The notes under the pieces were generated by a model. The model searched no databases. It had not been told where the DNA came from and saw only the letters and a program-made list of their open reading frames with translations. From Mycolicibacterium hippocampi (lineage in GTDB: Bacteria > Actinomycetota > Actinomycetes > Mycobacteriales > Mycobacteriaceae): a DNA stretch of 64,000 nt. The first letter of the stretch is position 1. Each line of letters begins with the position of its first letter. The stretch lies in the NCBI RefSeq assembly GCF_010723735.1, contig NZ_BLLB01000002.1, positions 1,922,001 to 1,986,000 on the forward strand. The letters are read 5' to 3'. A program made the translations under genes and the position numbers. Below are positions 38,120-49,075 of the stretch, in pieces.

Positions 38120-39784
38120 CTACGTCTCGGCGAGATAGCGGTGCACCAGCATGACCGCCATCGACCCTTCGCCGACCGCAGCGGCGACGCGCTTGGCCGA
38201 CTCGGCGCGCACATCGCCTGCCACGAACACCCCGGGCACGCTGGATTCGAGGTGGTGCGGCGGCCTCTCCAGCGTCCAGCCGCTGATGTCACGCAGATCG
38301 GGGCCGGACAGGATGAACCCGTGGTCGTCGCGCACCACCACGCCGTCGAGCCACTCGGTGCGGGGTTCGGCGCCGATGAAGATGAACATCCGCCCGCAGC
38401 GGAATTCCTCGCGGACCCCGGTCCGGGTGTTCTCCAGGCAGATGCCCTCCAGGTGGCCGTCGCCCTTGGCTGCGTGCACCACGGTGTGCGGCAGCTCCTT
38501 GATGTTGTCCCGCGCCCTGATCTGCTGGATCAGGTAGTGCGACATCGAGTCCTCGAGGGTGCGCCTGCTGACGATCGTCACCGATTTCGCGGTACGCGAC
38601 AGATACATCGCGGCCTGCCCTGCTGAGTTGGCACCGCCGATGACGTAGACCTCGTCGCCGTCGCAGTCGGCTGCCACCGACGTCGTCGCGCCGTAGTAGA
38701 CGCCGGCCCCCGTCAGGCCGGCACAGCCGTCGGCGGCCAGCTGCCGGTATTCCACGCCCATCGCCAGGATCACCGCTCGGGTGCCGATCGACCGGCCGTC
38801 GGACAGGTGCACGGTGCGGGCGACTCCGTCGATCTCCAGACCCGTGACCTCGGCCGCGGTGATCAGCTCGGCCTCGAACTTCTCGGCCTGCCTGCGGGCG
38901 CGTTCGGCGAGCTGTGAGCCGGACAGGCCGTCCGGGAAGCCGAGGTAGTTCTCGATGCGGGAGCTCTGCCCGGCCTGACCGCCGGTGGCGGTGCGTTCGA
39001 TGAGCACGGTCTTGAGGCCCTCCGAGGCGCCGTAGACCGCCGCCGCCAGGCCTGCCGGCCCGCCGCCGATCACCACCAGGTCGTAGAAGTCGCCGGCCGG
39101 GGTGGTGGTCAGACCCAGTGTCGCCGCCAGCTCCGAGTCGGTGGGATCGATGAGCGTCTCACCCTGTTCGGTGATCACCACCGGAAGCGTCATGCCGTCC
39201 TGGCCGGCCGCCTCCAGCAACCGGGCGCCCTTCGGTTCGTCCGAGCGGAACCATGTGTAGAACAACCGGTTTCGGGCCAGGAACTCGCGCACCTCGGAGG
39301 AACGCGCATTCCACGGGTGACCGATGATCTTGGTGTGCGGGATCGCCCGGTCGCCGCTGGCCCGCCACGCCTCGATCAGCGCGTCGATCACCGGGTACAG
39401 CTTCTCCTGCGGGGGGTCCCAGGGCTTAAGCAGGTAGTGGTCGAGATCGACGACGTTGATGGCGTCGATCGCAGCGTGGGTGTCGGCGTAGGCGGTGAGC
39501 AGCACCCGCCTGGCGGCCGGGAAGATGTCCATCGCCGCTTCGAGGAACTCGATGCCGCTCATCTGCGGCATCCGGTAGTCGGCGACGAAGACCGCCACCG
39601 TCTCCCCGCGCAGCTTCAGCTCGTTGAGTGTCTCCAGCGCGTCGGGACCCGATTCGGCGCGCACGATGCGGTAGTTCTCGCCGTAGTGACGGCGAAGGTC
39701 GCGGGCGACGGCACGCGACACCGCGGGGTCGTCGTCGACGGTCAAGATCACGGGTTTTCTTGGGGCACTGCCGGGGCCGGTCAT
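38120..39784 (-). CDS. Receiver / thioredoxin-like / thioredoxin-reductase-like fusion protein
   Basis: About 554 residues (ATG at 39784; a TTG three codons earlier is possible). Domain 1 (~10-130) is a response-regulator receiver: TVDDDPAVSRA, phosphoacceptor Asp in FVADYRMPQM, and LLKPW. Domain 2 (~150-225) resembles a glutaredoxin-like fold (IGHPWNARSSEVREFLARN) without a CxxC. Domain 3 is a class II pyridine-nucleotide-disulfide flavoprotein: VIGGGPAGLAAAVYG, YVIGGANSAGQAA, FIFIGAEPRTEW and GVFVAGDVRAE. Where thioredoxin reductase has CxxC the sequence reads GATTSVAADC, so it cannot be a normal disulfide reductase. Confidence 0.9.
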   Translation of the reverse strand: MTGPGSAPRKPVILTVDDDPAVSRAVARDLRRHYGENYRIVRAESGPDALETLNELKLRGETVAVFVADYRMPQMSGIEFLEAAMDIFPAARRVLLTAYADTHAAIDAINVVDLDHYLLKPWDPPQEKLYPVIDALIEAWRASGDRAIPHTKIIGHPWNARSSEVREFLARNRLFYTWFRSDEPKGARLLEAAGQDGMTLPVVITEQGETLIDPTDSELAATLGLTTTPAGDFYDLVVIGGGPAGLAAAVYGASEGLKTVLIERTATGGQAGQSSRIENYLGFPDGLSGSQLAERARRQAEKFEAELITAAEVTGLEIDGVARTVHLSDGRSIGTRAVILAMGVEYRQLAADGCAGLTGAGVYYGATTSVAADCDGDEVYVIGGANSAGQAAMYLSRTAKSVTIVSRRTLEDSMSHYLIQQIRARDNIKELPHTVVHAAKGDGHLEGICLENTRTGVREEFRCGRMFIFIGAEPRTEWLDGVVVRDDHGFILSGPDLRDISGWTLERPPHHLESSVPGVFVAGDVRAESAKRVAAAVGEGSMAVMLVHRYLAET

Positions 39785-39935
39785 CGCGCTCAATTATGCG
39801 CCCGGTGTCCAGTCGATAACCGTGTCAAGGGTCGTCGGACCTCCCGCAGGGCGACGTTGGGCCCGAAGATCAGAGGTGACTCGCTGTGACAAAGGCCTCC
39901 TGCGGGCGAAGTGGCCCGTCGCTACCGTCGAAAGC

Positions 39936-41159
39936 GTGATCAACCGCCTTCCCGGCTCGGCAGCGCTGCGCAACGCCATTCGGCCGCTGACCCGGACCGG
40001 CAGCTACTACGCCAGGTCGTGGAGCGACTACCTCGGCGACGAGCCGCAACAGGTTCCGATCGCCCGGCCCACCATCGCGCTCACCGCAGAGGCGCTGCGC
40101 GACGAGGTGGTGTTGCTCGGCCTGCGCGCGCGCCGGCCGGTGAGCGATCCGCAGGCCTTCGAGCGGATTCACGACGAGGTGCGCCGGGCCCTGGACTTCT
40201 ACGGCAGTCGGGGGTGGCTGAGCGAGCCCGCGGGATTCTTCGCCGCGCCGGGGCCGCTGACCGATGTGACGGTCCGGCCGGTGCGGCGCCGCAACCGGTT
40301 GTACTCCCGGTTGCGCTGGGACAGCGACTACCGGCCGAGGTCCGGCGAGCCCGGCGCGAGCCGCTGGCTCGGGTACCAGGCGACCTCCCACGGCTACGGC
40401 CTGATGTTGCGTCACAGTGAGCCGCGACCGTGGCTGGTGTGCATCCACGGTACTGAAATGGGCCGGGCCGCAATCGATTTGGCTGTGTTCCGAGCGTGGC
40501 ATCTGCATCAGGAGCTGGGACTCAACGTCGTGCTTCCGGTGCTGCCCATGCACGGTCCGCGGGCGAAAGGCCTGCCGAAGGGTGCTGTGTTCCCCGGCGA
40601 GGATGTGCTGGACGACATCCACGCGACCGCACACGCTGTGTGGGACATCCGAAGTCTGCTGTCGTGGATCCGGCAGCAGCAGCCCGAGGCCCCCATCGGC
40701 TTGTACGGCCTGTCGCTGGGTGGGTTCATCACCGCGTTGGTCGCCAGCCTCGACGAAGACCTGGTCTGCGCGATCCTCGGAGTGCCCGTTGCCGATCTGA
40801 TCGCCCTGCTCAGTCGCCACTCCGGTCTCGGTGATGACGACCCACGGCGGGAGACGATGGCACTCGCCGAGCCGCTGGGCCGGATGATCTCGCCGCTGTC
40901 GCTGACCCCACTGGTGCCGCCCGCCGGACGGTTCATCTACGCAGGGCTCGCCGATCAGGTGGTCCATCCGCGCGAACAGGTCAACCGACTGTGGGAACAC
41001 TGGGGCCAGCCCGACATCGAGTGGTATCGGGGCGGCCACGCCGGATTCTTCCAAGCTCGGCCGGTGCAGCGCTTCGTCACCGACGCCCTGTTGCAGTCCG
41101 GTCTGGTGTCGGGACTGGGCGGGCGAGATACCCGTGGAACTGGCAGCATGACGGGATGA
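39936..41159 (+). CDS. Alpha/beta-hydrolase family protein
   Basis: 407 residues from GTG at 39936. After a ~175-residue N-terminal region of unknown role comes a hydrolase core: WLVCIHGTEMGRAA (oxyanion region), nucleophile Ser in IGLYGLSLGGFIT, probable Asp in YAGLADQVVHP and catalytic His in GGHAGFF. No signal peptide. Substrate unknown; an esterase or dienelactone-hydrolase-like activity is possible. Divergent from the receiver-flavoprotein gene across ~150 bp and 40 bp upstream of the HAD-ATPase gene, with which it is probably co-transcribed. Confidence 0.8.
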   Translation: MINRLPGSAALRNAIRPLTRTGSYYARSWSDYLGDEPQQVPIARPTIALTAEALRDEVVLLGLRARRPVSDPQAFERIHDEVRRALDFYGSRGWLSEPAGFFAAPGPLTDVTVRPVRRRNRLYSRLRWDSDYRPRSGEPGASRWLGYQATSHGYGLMLRHSEPRPWLVCIHGTEMGRAAIDLAVFRAWHLHQELGLNVVLPVLPMHGPRAKGLPKGAVFPGEDVLDDIHATAHAVWDIRSLLSWIRQQQPEAPIGLYGLSLGGFITALVASLDEDLVCAILGVPVADLIALLSRHSGLGDDDPRRETMALAEPLGRMISPLSLTPLVPPAGRFIYAGLADQVVHPREQVNRLWEHWGQPDIEWYRGGHAGFFQARPVQRFVTDALLQSGLVSGLGGRDTRGTGSMTG

Positions 41160-41199
41160 CGGGATGACCATGCGGTTGTGACAACCTGATCGGAAGCGA

Positions 41200-42819
41200 G
41201 TGGCAGTGGCCTTCTTTCAGATCGTCGCAGCTGACATCGACGGCACGCTGACGTCGAGAGGTGAGTTGTCCGACCAGGTGTTGGACGCGATGGACCGGGC
41301 CCGAAGCAACGGGATCCTGATCGTGCTGGTGACCGGCCGGATCGGCAGCGAGCTGATGTCGGAGTTCCCGCGGATCGTCGACCACGCCGACGCCCTGGTG
41401 CTCGAGAACGGCGCCGTGGCGGTGCTCAACGGTGAGGTGCTCAGGCTGGCACCACCGGTCGACGTGGTGCTCGACGGCGCGTTGGCGGCCCGCGGCGTCG
41501 CCTTCCGGCGCGGCGAGGTGTTGATCGCCACCGACGGTGAGCACGCCACCGCCGTGGTCGAGGCGATCGGGCAGCTGGGTCTGGACTGCCAGATCATCCG
41601 CAACCGCGACGCGGTGATGGTGCTGCCCGCCGAGGTGACCAAGGGCAGCGGTCTGCGCCGGTTGTTGTCGCGGATGAACCGCTCACCGCACAACGTCATC
41701 GCGGTCGGCGATGCCGAGAACGACGTGTCGATGCTGCTTGTCGCCGAGCTCGGGGTCGCGGTGGCGAATGCGATCCCGTCGGTCGTCGCCCACGCCGACG
41801 AGGTTCTGCAACTGTCCGACGGGGCGGGAGTCGCCGGTCTGCTGACCGGCCCGCTGCTCAGTGGGGCACGACGTTACTGTCCGATCCGTCGGTGGATCGA
41901 CATCGGTAGCTTCGGCGACAAGACACCGACCAAAGTGCCGGGAAGTCAGGGCCGAATCGTGGTGACCGGGCCGTCGGGTTCCGGCAAGAGCCACGTGATC
42001 GGTCTCATGGCCGAGCGCTGGATCCTCGCCGGATACAGCGTGCTCGTCGTCGATCCCGAGGGAGACCACTCTCAGCTCAAGGAACTCGACAACGTCGTGC
42101 TGGTCGACAGCAGGCACTACCTGCCCGAGCCCGGCGAACTGGTGGAAATGCTCCATCCGAGCACCAGCATGATCGTCGACCTGTCCGCGCTCGAGGCCAC
42201 GGACAAGGGCGACTACGTCCATCGGCTCCGGTTCGCGGCCGAGGCGCACCGGGAAGCGCACGGTTTCCCGCACTGGGTGATCTACGACGAAGCCCACCTC
42301 CTCGGCCCGCAGGAAGAAGCGAGATGGGTGCGCCGTGGCGGATATGTGCTGTCGTCGTACGTGCACGCGGAACTGCCGGCCGACGAAGTGAGTGACAGCG
42401 ATGTGATCCTCGAGATGGGGCCTGACCGGTGGGCGTCGATCCGGGTGGCAGGCGGTGAACCCAAACCGTTCACCCCGGATCGGCGGCGCACGCTGCACAT
42501 CCGTCACCGGCACAAGTACGCCCAGGTCGCGCTGCCGAAAGAACGCCGGTTCTACTTCCGCTCGGCAGGCGGTCAGTCGCTCCCGCCGGCCGCCACCATG
42601 CCCGAATTCCGCGCCGCCGTCAGTCGGCTGGATCCCGAAGCCCTGGAGTTCCACCTCGAACGGGGGGACTTCGCTCGCTGGCTCGACCGCATCGTCTCCG
42701 ACAAGGATCTGGCCGCGGAGGTGGCGTCGTGGGAGGACGAACTCGCTGCCCACCGGGCCGCCGAGGTCGAACGCATCCGCCACCGGATTGTCAGGGCAGT
42801 CGACGAGCGCTATTCGTGA
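41200..42819 (+). CDS. HAD-IIB phosphatase fused to a HerA/DUF87-like P-loop ATPase
   Basis: 539 residues. Residues ~1-225 form a Cof-type HAD domain: nucleophile motif DIDGTLTSRGELSD, VLVTGRI (motif II) and GDAENDVSMLLVAELG (motif IV), all apparently intact. Residues ~245-440 form an ATPase: Walker A GPSGSGKSHVI, VVDPEGDH (characteristic of HerA/VirD4-like proteins), Walker B WVIYDEAHLLG. A C-terminal helical tail (FHLERGDFARWLDRIV) resembles a trehalose/sucrose-phosphatase neighbour domain seen in other actinobacterial HAD proteins. GTG start after CGGAAG. Substrate and target unknown. Confidence 0.85.
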   Translation: MAVAFFQIVAADIDGTLTSRGELSDQVLDAMDRARSNGILIVLVTGRIGSELMSEFPRIVDHADALVLENGAVAVLNGEVLRLAPPVDVVLDGALAARGVAFRRGEVLIATDGEHATAVVEAIGQLGLDCQIIRNRDAVMVLPAEVTKGSGLRRLLSRMNRSPHNVIAVGDAENDVSMLLVAELGVAVANAIPSVVAHADEVLQLSDGAGVAGLLTGPLLSGARRYCPIRRWIDIGSFGDKTPTKVPGSQGRIVVTGPSGSGKSHVIGLMAERWILAGYSVLVVDPEGDHSQLKELDNVVLVDSRHYLPEPGELVEMLHPSTSMIVDLSALEATDKGDYVHRLRFAAEAHREAHGFPHWVIYDEAHLLGPQEEARWVRRGGYVLSSYVHAELPADEVSDSDVILEMGPDRWASIRVAGGEPKPFTPDRRRTLHIRHRHKYAQVALPKERRFYFRSAGGQSLPPAATMPEFRAAVSRLDPEALEFHLERGDFARWLDRIVSDKDLAAEVASWEDELAAHRAAEVERIRHRIVRAVDERYS

Positions 42820-42840
42820 GGTGCCGGTGGCCGACTCCGG

Positions 42841-43719
42841 TCACTGCCGGGCGACGATGACCGGCACGCGGGCCGCCTGCACCACGGCGGAACTGACCGA
42901 ACCCAGCAGGGCGCTTGCGACGGCGCCGTAGCCGTGACTGCCGACCACCACCAACTGGGCCGATTCGGAGCGCTCGACCAGTCGCCGTGCCGGCTGATCC
43001 TGGACGACCTCGGCGCGCACGGTCACGTCCGGGAAGCGCTGCCGCCATTCGCCCAGCTGGCCGGTGAATTCGCGTTCGACGTCCGGACGCACGTCGTCCC
43101 AGTCGATGCCCGGCAGCTCGAAAGCGCCCGGCGACCACCACGCACGCAGCGCAACGAGTTCCACGCCACGCAGGGCGGCCTCCTCGAAGGCGATCGTGGT
43201 GGCCGATTCGGCGGCGGGCGACCCGTCGGTCCCCAGCAGGACCGGCGACTGCGCGCCGAGGGCCGGGTTCTCGTCATGGATCACCGCCACCGGGCAATGC
43301 CCGCGGTGCACCAGGCCGGTGCTGACCGATCCGAGCACGGTTCGCGCCAGTGCTCCCCGGCCGCGGCTGCCCACCACGACCATCCGCGCTTGTTGTGATC
43401 TCTCGACCAGTGCCGTCGTCGCTGACGCCACCGCGAACTCGGTCGAGATCGGCACCCGCCCGCCGGTGACGACGCGGGCAGTGCGTTCGGCGTCCTCGAG
43501 GACCTGCCGTCCCATCTGCTGCTGCAGATCCAGCAGTCCGGCGGGCGCCGGCACGGCCGACCAGCTGCCGACGCTCGGGGTCAGCGCATACAGGATGGTC
43601 AGCGGACAGTCCCGCAACACCGCTTCGGCTGCCGCCCATTCGAGTGCCGGACCCGACGCCGCCGACTCGTCGACCCCGACGACGATGTCCGAAGATTCCG
43701 GCGATGTCGCATCTGTCAC
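42841..43719 (-). CDS. Universal stress protein with two Usp domains
   Basis: 292 residues, tandem UspA domains as in the mycobacterial Usp family. Each has an ATP-binding signature: [19 protein letters not shown] and [19 protein letters not shown], matching G-x2-G-x9-G-S. The first domain begins [17 protein letters not shown]. The GTG start overlaps the flotillin stop (GTGA), placing it third in an NfeD-flotillin-Usp operon. The 5' Usp domain may sense ATP; role in envelope stress is inferred from neighbours only. Confidence 0.92.
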   Translation of the reverse strand: MTDATSPESSDIVVGVDESAASGPALEWAAAEAVLRDCPLTILYALTPSVGSWSAVPAPAGLLDLQQQMGRQVLEDAERTARVVTGGRVPISTEFAVASATTALVERSQQARMVVVGSRGRGALARTVLGSVSTGLVHRGHCPVAVIHDENPALGAQSPVLLGTDGSPAAESATTIAFEEAALRGVELVALRAWWSPGAFELPGIDWDDVRPDVEREFTGQLGEWRQRFPDVTVRAEVVQDQPARRLVERSESAQLVVVGSHGYGAVASALLGSVSSAVVQAARVPVIVARQ

Positions 43720-45164
43720 GAAAGATCCTCCTGCTCGTTGTCGGGGCCCGCCGCGGGTGACCGGTTGAGCATCGTCGCCAGGTCGATGCCGGAGGCTTTG
43801 AGCGCCTCGACGATCTTGGCCACCGCCACCGGGCTGACGCCGAGCAGACCACCGATTGCGTCCTGGGCGTCGGACGCACCGCCGATGATCGACAGTCGTT
43901 CGATCTCCGCCAGCGGCATCGCCGCGGCCTCGGTGGCTTTGACCATCGAGGCAAGCACGTCGGGCAGCATCAGCAGTTGTGCGGCCTCCGGGGAGTAGCT
44001 GTTGAGCGCCACGGCGATCTCGGTCTTGCCAGCCGCCTCGGCCACCAACTGGGCTTTCATGCCGTCGGCCTCGGCCTGACGCTCGACGCGCAGCGCGTCG
44101 GCGGCCGCCTTGCGGGCGTCGGCCTCGGCTTGGCCGGCCTGGCGGGCTGCCTCCGCCTTGGCCTCGGCGGCCAGGATCGCCGATTGCCGCTCGCCCTCGG
44201 CGCGGGCGATGTCGGCTTGACGCTGCGCTTCGGCAGGCGCGATGACGTCGGCCTCCAGTGCGGCAGTGGCCTGTTCGCTGCGGCGCTGCTCGACCTCGAT
44301 GCGGGCCTGCACCCGAGCGGCCTCGGCCTGCTCGGTGGCGATACCGACGTCCTTCTGGGCGCGGGCGTTCGCCAGCGGACCAGCCTGGTCGGCCTCGGCG
44401 TTCTCGGCTTCGGTCTGGGCGCGCAGCCGGGCAAGTTCGACGTCGCGGCGCTGGTTCGCCGTCGCGATCGCAGTGTCGGCCTCGGCCTGCGCAACCGAAC
44501 CCGCTTGGCGGGCCTTGGCCGACTGGATCTGGGCGTCGCGTTCGGCCTCGGCCGTGCCGACGGCCGCGTCGCGTTTCACCTCGGCGATCCGACGCTGGCC
44601 CAGCGACTTGAGGTAGTCGTTGGCGTCGGAGATCCCGGCGATCTTGAGGACGTCGACCTCCATGCCGATGCGGGCCAGGTCGGCTCCGGCCTCTTCCACG
44701 ACGCTGCGGGCCAGGGTGTCGCGGTTGGAGTTGAGGTCCTCGACGGTCATGGTGGCGGTGATGCCGCGCAGGCTGCCGGCCAGGATCTCGTTGATCTGGC
44801 GCGCCAACTCGTTGAGGTCGGAGGTGAGGAAGCGCTGCACGGCCGTCTGCACGGCCTCCTCCGATGAACCGATGCGCACCAGTCCCACTGCCTCGACATT
44901 GACCGGGACGCCGTTGTTGGACAACGCGTTCTGCAGGTTGATGCTGACGTTGAACGGCTCCAGGCTCATGATGTCGACCCGCTCGATGCCGGGCACCCGG
45001 AACCTGGCCCCGCCACGGACCACCTTCGGGGTGCCGCGGCCCGTGAACACTGCGACCTCGTTGGGCGGCACCTTGATGTAGTTCTTGACGTAGACGATCG
45101 GCAACGCGACGAACAGCAGAAATGCCGCGATTGCCGCGACGATGATGATCATCAGAACGGACAC
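43716..45164 (-). CDS. Flotillin / SPFH-domain membrane protein
   Basis: 482 residues from GTG at 45164 with GAGAGGAA 7 bp upstream. One N-terminal membrane segment ([21 protein letters not shown]), SPFH domain ([15 protein letters not shown] onwards, to ~residue 190), then a long Ala/Glu/Gln/Arg-rich coiled coil (~195-395) with repeated [17 protein letters not shown] heptads, and a flotillin C-terminal region ([22 protein letters not shown]). Flotillins scaffold ordered membrane domains. Two bp after NfeD, a partner pairing known across bacteria; the Usp gene follows with overlap. Confidence 0.93.
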   Translation of the reverse strand: MSVLMIIIVAAIAAFLLFVALPIVYVKNYIKVPPNEVAVFTGRGTPKVVRGGARFRVPGIERVDIMSLEPFNVSINLQNALSNNGVPVNVEAVGLVRIGSSEEAVQTAVQRFLTSDLNELARQINEILAGSLRGITATMTVEDLNSNRDTLARSVVEEAGADLARIGMEVDVLKIAGISDANDYLKSLGQRRIAEVKRDAAVGTAEAERDAQIQSAKARQAGSVAQAEADTAIATANQRRDVELARLRAQTEAENAEADQAGPLANARAQKDVGIATEQAEAARVQARIEVEQRRSEQATAALEADVIAPAEAQRQADIARAEGERQSAILAAEAKAEAARQAGQAEADARKAAADALRVERQAEADGMKAQLVAEAAGKTEIAVALNSYSPEAAQLLMLPDVLASMVKATEAAAMPLAEIERLSIIGGASDAQDAIGGLLGVSPVAVAKIVEALKASGIDLATMLNRSPAAGPDNEQEDLS

Positions 45165-45166
45165 GT

Positions 45167-45709
45167 TCAGTTCCTCTCGAGGATGGGCGGGTCGGTTCCC
45201 GCCCCGGGGATGGTCACGACGTGGACGTAGTCGTCGTCGACATCGGCGATGTACACCGGCGTGGACTTGGGCAGCGCCTCCGGTTCGGCGGTGACGGCCC
45301 GCGCGCGGACCCGGTTGCCCTCGCCGTCGACGAACGCCACCTCGCCCCAGCCGTCGGTCGGGACGTCGAGCGTGACGGTGCCGAGCAGGCCGATGTAGGA
45401 CACCCGGCCGCGCTGCGAGTTCGACTGCTGACGGCGCAGGTAGGGAAGTAGCAGTCCCTGCAGTGCGGTGATCAGAGCCACCCCGCTGACGACCGCCACG
45501 GTGGCCGCGCCGAGCGAGCCCAACCCGGACCAGGTGCTGATCAACCCGCCGGTGCCCGCACCGAGCAGGCCGGCGGCCAGGCTCGTGAGGCTGAGGAACG
45601 GCAGGCCGTCGGGGCCGGACCCGCCGCCCACCTCGACGTCGGTCAACAGCAGGGCGGTCAGCACCGCCACGCCTCCGACGCCGAACGCTGCGAGATAGAC
45701 CCCGGTCAC
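45167..45709 (-). CDS. NfeD-like membrane protein
   Basis: 180 residues; GTG at 45709 gives [13 protein letters not shown] as the first membrane segment. About three hydrophobic segments (residues ~3-22, ~45-65, ~75-95) precede a C-terminal soluble OB-fold domain ([32 protein letters not shown]), which is the NfeD layout without the protease domain. NfeD proteins partner with flotillin/SPFH proteins, and the flotillin gene follows 2 bp later. Family-level call is good; the start is moderately certain. Confidence 0.82.
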   Translation of the reverse strand: MTGVYLAAFGVGGVAVLTALLLTDVEVGGGSGPDGLPFLSLTSLAAGLLGAGTGGLISTWSGLGSLGAATVAVVSGVALITALQGLLLPYLRRQQSNSQRGRVSYIGLLGTVTLDVPTDGWGEVAFVDGEGNRVRARAVTAEPEALPKSTPVYIADVDDDYVHVVTIPGAGTDPPILERN

Positions 45710-45751
45710 GAGATGATCTTTGCACTTCTTGCGCACCGGATCCGCGCAGAT

Positions 45752-45780
45752 TTTGGGCCGGGCCGCTCTGCGAGTAACAT
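45752..45780 (+). promoter_or_regulatory. Predicted promoter of infA and the alpha operon
   Basis: TTTGGG (45752-45757), 17-bp spacer, TAACAT (45775-45780), in the 223-bp gap between the divergent nfeD gene and infA. It predicts a leader of roughly 145 bp before infA; no gene or recognisable riboswitch lies in that leader. Confidence 0.5.
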
Positions 45781-45932
45781 GGATCAACGGTGCGGCTTCC
45801 GCGCCGACTTCTTGCGTGCCCTGTCCTGGAGCTTTTCGGGAATTAGCCAGATCCGGCTCACGTTCTCAAGTCGGACGAAGGCTGCGTCGAGCAGGCCGGG
45901 ATACGAAACGAAAGCAAGGATCGCTACACAGT

Positions 45933-46154
45933 ATGGCCAAGAAAGACGGTGCCATCGAGGTCGAGGGTCGCGTGGTCGAGCCCCTGCCCAATGCGATGTT
46001 CCGCATTGAGCTGGAGAACGGACACAAGGTGCTCGCCCACATCAGCGGAAAGATGCGGCAGCACTACATCCGCATCCTCCCGGAGGACCGGGTCGTGGTG
46101 GAGCTCTCTCCCTACGACCTGTCCCGCGGCCGCATCGTGTACCGCTACAAGTAA
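45933..46154 (+). CDS. infA: Translation initiation factor IF-1
   Basis: 73-residue S1-type OB-fold protein beginning [20 protein letters not shown] and ending [10 protein letters not shown]; essentially the universal IF-1 sequence. It binds the 30S A site during initiation. ATG at 45933; the longer open frame upstream has no homology. First gene of infA-rpmJ-rpsM-rpsK-rpsD-rpoA-rplQ. Confidence 0.99.
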
Positions 46155-46191
46155 GCCCCCATCCGAGAAGCACAGAAGGATCGAACGAGCC

Positions 46192-46305
46192 GTGAAGGTG
46201 AACCCGAGCGTCAAGCCCATCTGCGACAAGTGCAGGGTGATCCGCCGGCATGGGCGGGTCATGGTGATCTGCTCCGATCCCCGCCACAAGCAGCGGCAGG
46301 GTTAG
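46192..46305 (+). CDS. rpmJ: 50S ribosomal protein L36
   Basis: 37 codons from GTG at 46192 ([17 protein letters not shown]), with AGAAGGA upstream. Zinc-ribbon ligands C11, C14, C27 and H32 are present, so this is the zinc-containing C+ form. Location between infA and rpsM is canonical. The 155-bp stretch from here to rpsM contains an AG-rich leader and no other gene. Confidence 0.98.
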
Positions 46306-46460
46306 CAGCCCGAGCAGTCCATACAACTGAATGATGACCTCCCAGCACCACTGAACGGCATACGGCTGTTCGCGACGTCCGGCACGGAGGCCGGACCCCG
46401 GCAAGCGTTCCGGGAACGGACTGGGATCAGACCTCCGCAGAACACTGAGGAATGGCACAC

Positions 46461-46835
46461 ATGGCTCGACTAATGGGCGTCGATCTCCCGCGCGACAAGC
46501 GCATGGAGATCGCCCTGACCTACATCTACGGCGTCGGCCGTACCCGCTCCCAGGAGATCCTGGACGCCACCGGGATCAGCCGGGAGCTGCGCACCAAGGA
46601 CCTGACCGACGATCAGGTGACCCAGCTGCGCGACTACATCGAGGGCAACCTCAAGGTGGAAGGTGATCTGCGCCGCGAGGTGCAGGCCGACATCCGCCGC
46701 AAGATCGAGATCGGCTGCTACCAGGGTCTGCGGCACCGCCGTGGCCTGCCGGTGCGTGGCCAGCGGACCAAGACCAATGCGCGCACCCGCAAGGGCCCGA
46801 AGCGCACCATCGCCGGCAAGAAGAAGGCCAGGTAA
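46461..46835 (+). CDS. rpsM: 30S ribosomal protein S13
   Basis: 124 residues from ATG at 46461 ([17 protein letters not shown]), preceded by GAGGAA; an ATG three codons earlier is less likely because other mycobacterial S13 proteins begin MARL. The helix-two-turn-helix region and the basic C-terminal tail [17 protein letters not shown] that contacts P-site tRNA are visible. Forms intersubunit bridges with L5. Confidence 0.98.
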   Translation: MARLMGVDLPRDKRMEIALTYIYGVGRTRSQEILDATGISRELRTKDLTDDQVTQLRDYIEGNLKVEGDLRREVQADIRRKIEIGCYQGLRHRRGLPVRGQRTKTNARTRKGPKRTIAGKKKAR

Positions 46836-46841
46836 CCCCGG

Positions 46842-47258
46842 ATGGCACAGGCAAAGAAGGGCGGCACCGCCGCCAAGAAGGGTCAGAAGACCCGTCGTAG
46901 GGAAAAGAAGAACGTCCCGCACGGCGCTGCGCACATCAAGAGCACGTTCAACAACACCATCGTGACGATCACCGATCCTGCGGGCAACGTGATCGCCTGG
47001 GCATCGTCGGGTCACGTCGGCTTCAAGGGGTCGCGTAAGTCCACCCCGTTCGCCGCGCAGTTGGCCGCCGAGAACGCCGCCCGCAAGGCCCAGGAGCACG
47101 GTGTCAAGAAGGTCGATGTGTTCGTCAAGGGTCCGGGCTCGGGCCGCGAGACCGCGATCCGTTCGTTGCAGGCCGCCGGGCTCGAGGTCGGCGCCATTTC
47201 CGATGTCACCCCGCAGCCGCACAACGGTTGCCGTCCGCCCAAGCGGCGCCGGGTCTAG
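46842..47258 (+). CDS. rpsK: 30S ribosomal protein S11
   Basis: 138 residues with a lysine-rich mycobacterial N-terminal extension, then [19 protein letters not shown], and the signature near the end ending in [18 protein letters not shown]. Lies on the 30S platform near the mRNA exit. Starts 6 bp after rpsM; rpsD follows after 19 bp with AGGGAG. Confidence 0.99.
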   Translation: MAQAKKGGTAAKKGQKTRRREKKNVPHGAAHIKSTFNNTIVTITDPAGNVIAWASSGHVGFKGSRKSTPFAAQLAAENAARKAQEHGVKKVDVFVKGPGSGRETAIRSLQAAGLEVGAISDVTPQPHNGCRPPKRRRV

Positions 47259-47277
47259 GGAATAGGGAGAAACACTC

Positions 47278-47883
47278 ATGGCTCGTTACACCGGACCCGT
47301 CACCCGCAAGTCGCGCCGTCTCGGCGTCGACCTCGTCGGTGGAGATCAGTCCTTCGAGAAGCGCCCCTACCCGCCCGGCCAGCACGGCCGTGCGCGGATC
47401 AAGGAGAGCGAGTACCGCCAGCAGCTGCAGGAGAAGCAGAAGGCCCGCTTCAGCTACGGCGTGATGGAAAAGCAGTTCCGTCGCTACTACGAAGAGGCCA
47501 ACCGTCAGCCCGGCAAGACCGGTGACAACCTGCTGCGCATCCTGGAGAGCCGGCTGGACAACGTCGTCTACCGCGCCGGCCTGGCCCGCACGCGGCGGAT
47601 GGCACGTCAGCTGGTCAGCCACGGCCACTTCAGCGTCAACGGTGTGAAGGTCGACATCCCCAGCTACCGCGTCTCGCAGTACGACATCATCGACATCAAG
47701 GAAAAGTCGATCAACACGCTGCCGTTCGAGCTCGCTCGGGCCAACGCCGGCGACCGGCCGATCCCCGGCTGGTTGCAGGTCGTCGGCGAGCGTCAGCGCA
47801 TCCTCGTGCATCAGCTGCCCGAGCGCGCACAGATCGACATCCCGCTCTCCGAGCAGCTCATCGTCGAGCTCTACTCGAAGTAA
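47278..47883 (+). CDS. rpsD: 30S ribosomal protein S4
   Basis: 201 residues starting MARYTGPVTRKSRRLGVDLV; the S4 RNA-binding domain is around ESRLDNVVYRAGLARTRRMARQLV. A primary 16S rRNA binder that nucleates assembly of the 30S body. The N-terminus lacks the zinc-binding CxxC cluster, so it is the zinc-free form. A small GC-rich hairpin (ACGACCCGGACGGGTCGT, ~47889-47906) follows its stop before rpoA and could modulate readthrough. Confidence 0.98.
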   Translation: MARYTGPVTRKSRRLGVDLVGGDQSFEKRPYPPGQHGRARIKESEYRQQLQEKQKARFSYGVMEKQFRRYYEEANRQPGKTGDNLLRILESRLDNVVYRAGLARTRRMARQLVSHGHFSVNGVKVDIPSYRVSQYDIIDIKEKSINTLPFELARANAGDRPIPGWLQVVGERQRILVHQLPERAQIDIPLSEQLIVELYSK

Positions 47884-47918
47884 ACGTCCACGACCCGGAC
47901 GGGTCGTGGATCACCTAA

Positions 47919-49013
<1,095 letters not shown>

Positions 49014-49075
49014 CCGATTCGTCCGTCCCGGTCCTACCTGATACGGGGGCCGGCCCCATTTAGGAGATAGTCGCA

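Noticed and set aside
38120..39784. Ordinary thioredoxin reductase (trxB)
   Set aside because: No CxxC in the NADPH domain, and receiver plus thioredoxin-like domains are fused at the N-terminus.
39870..41171. 433-codon minus-strand frame over the alpha/beta hydrolase
   Set aside because: The plus strand carries GLSLGG and other hydrolase motifs; the antisense frame carries none.
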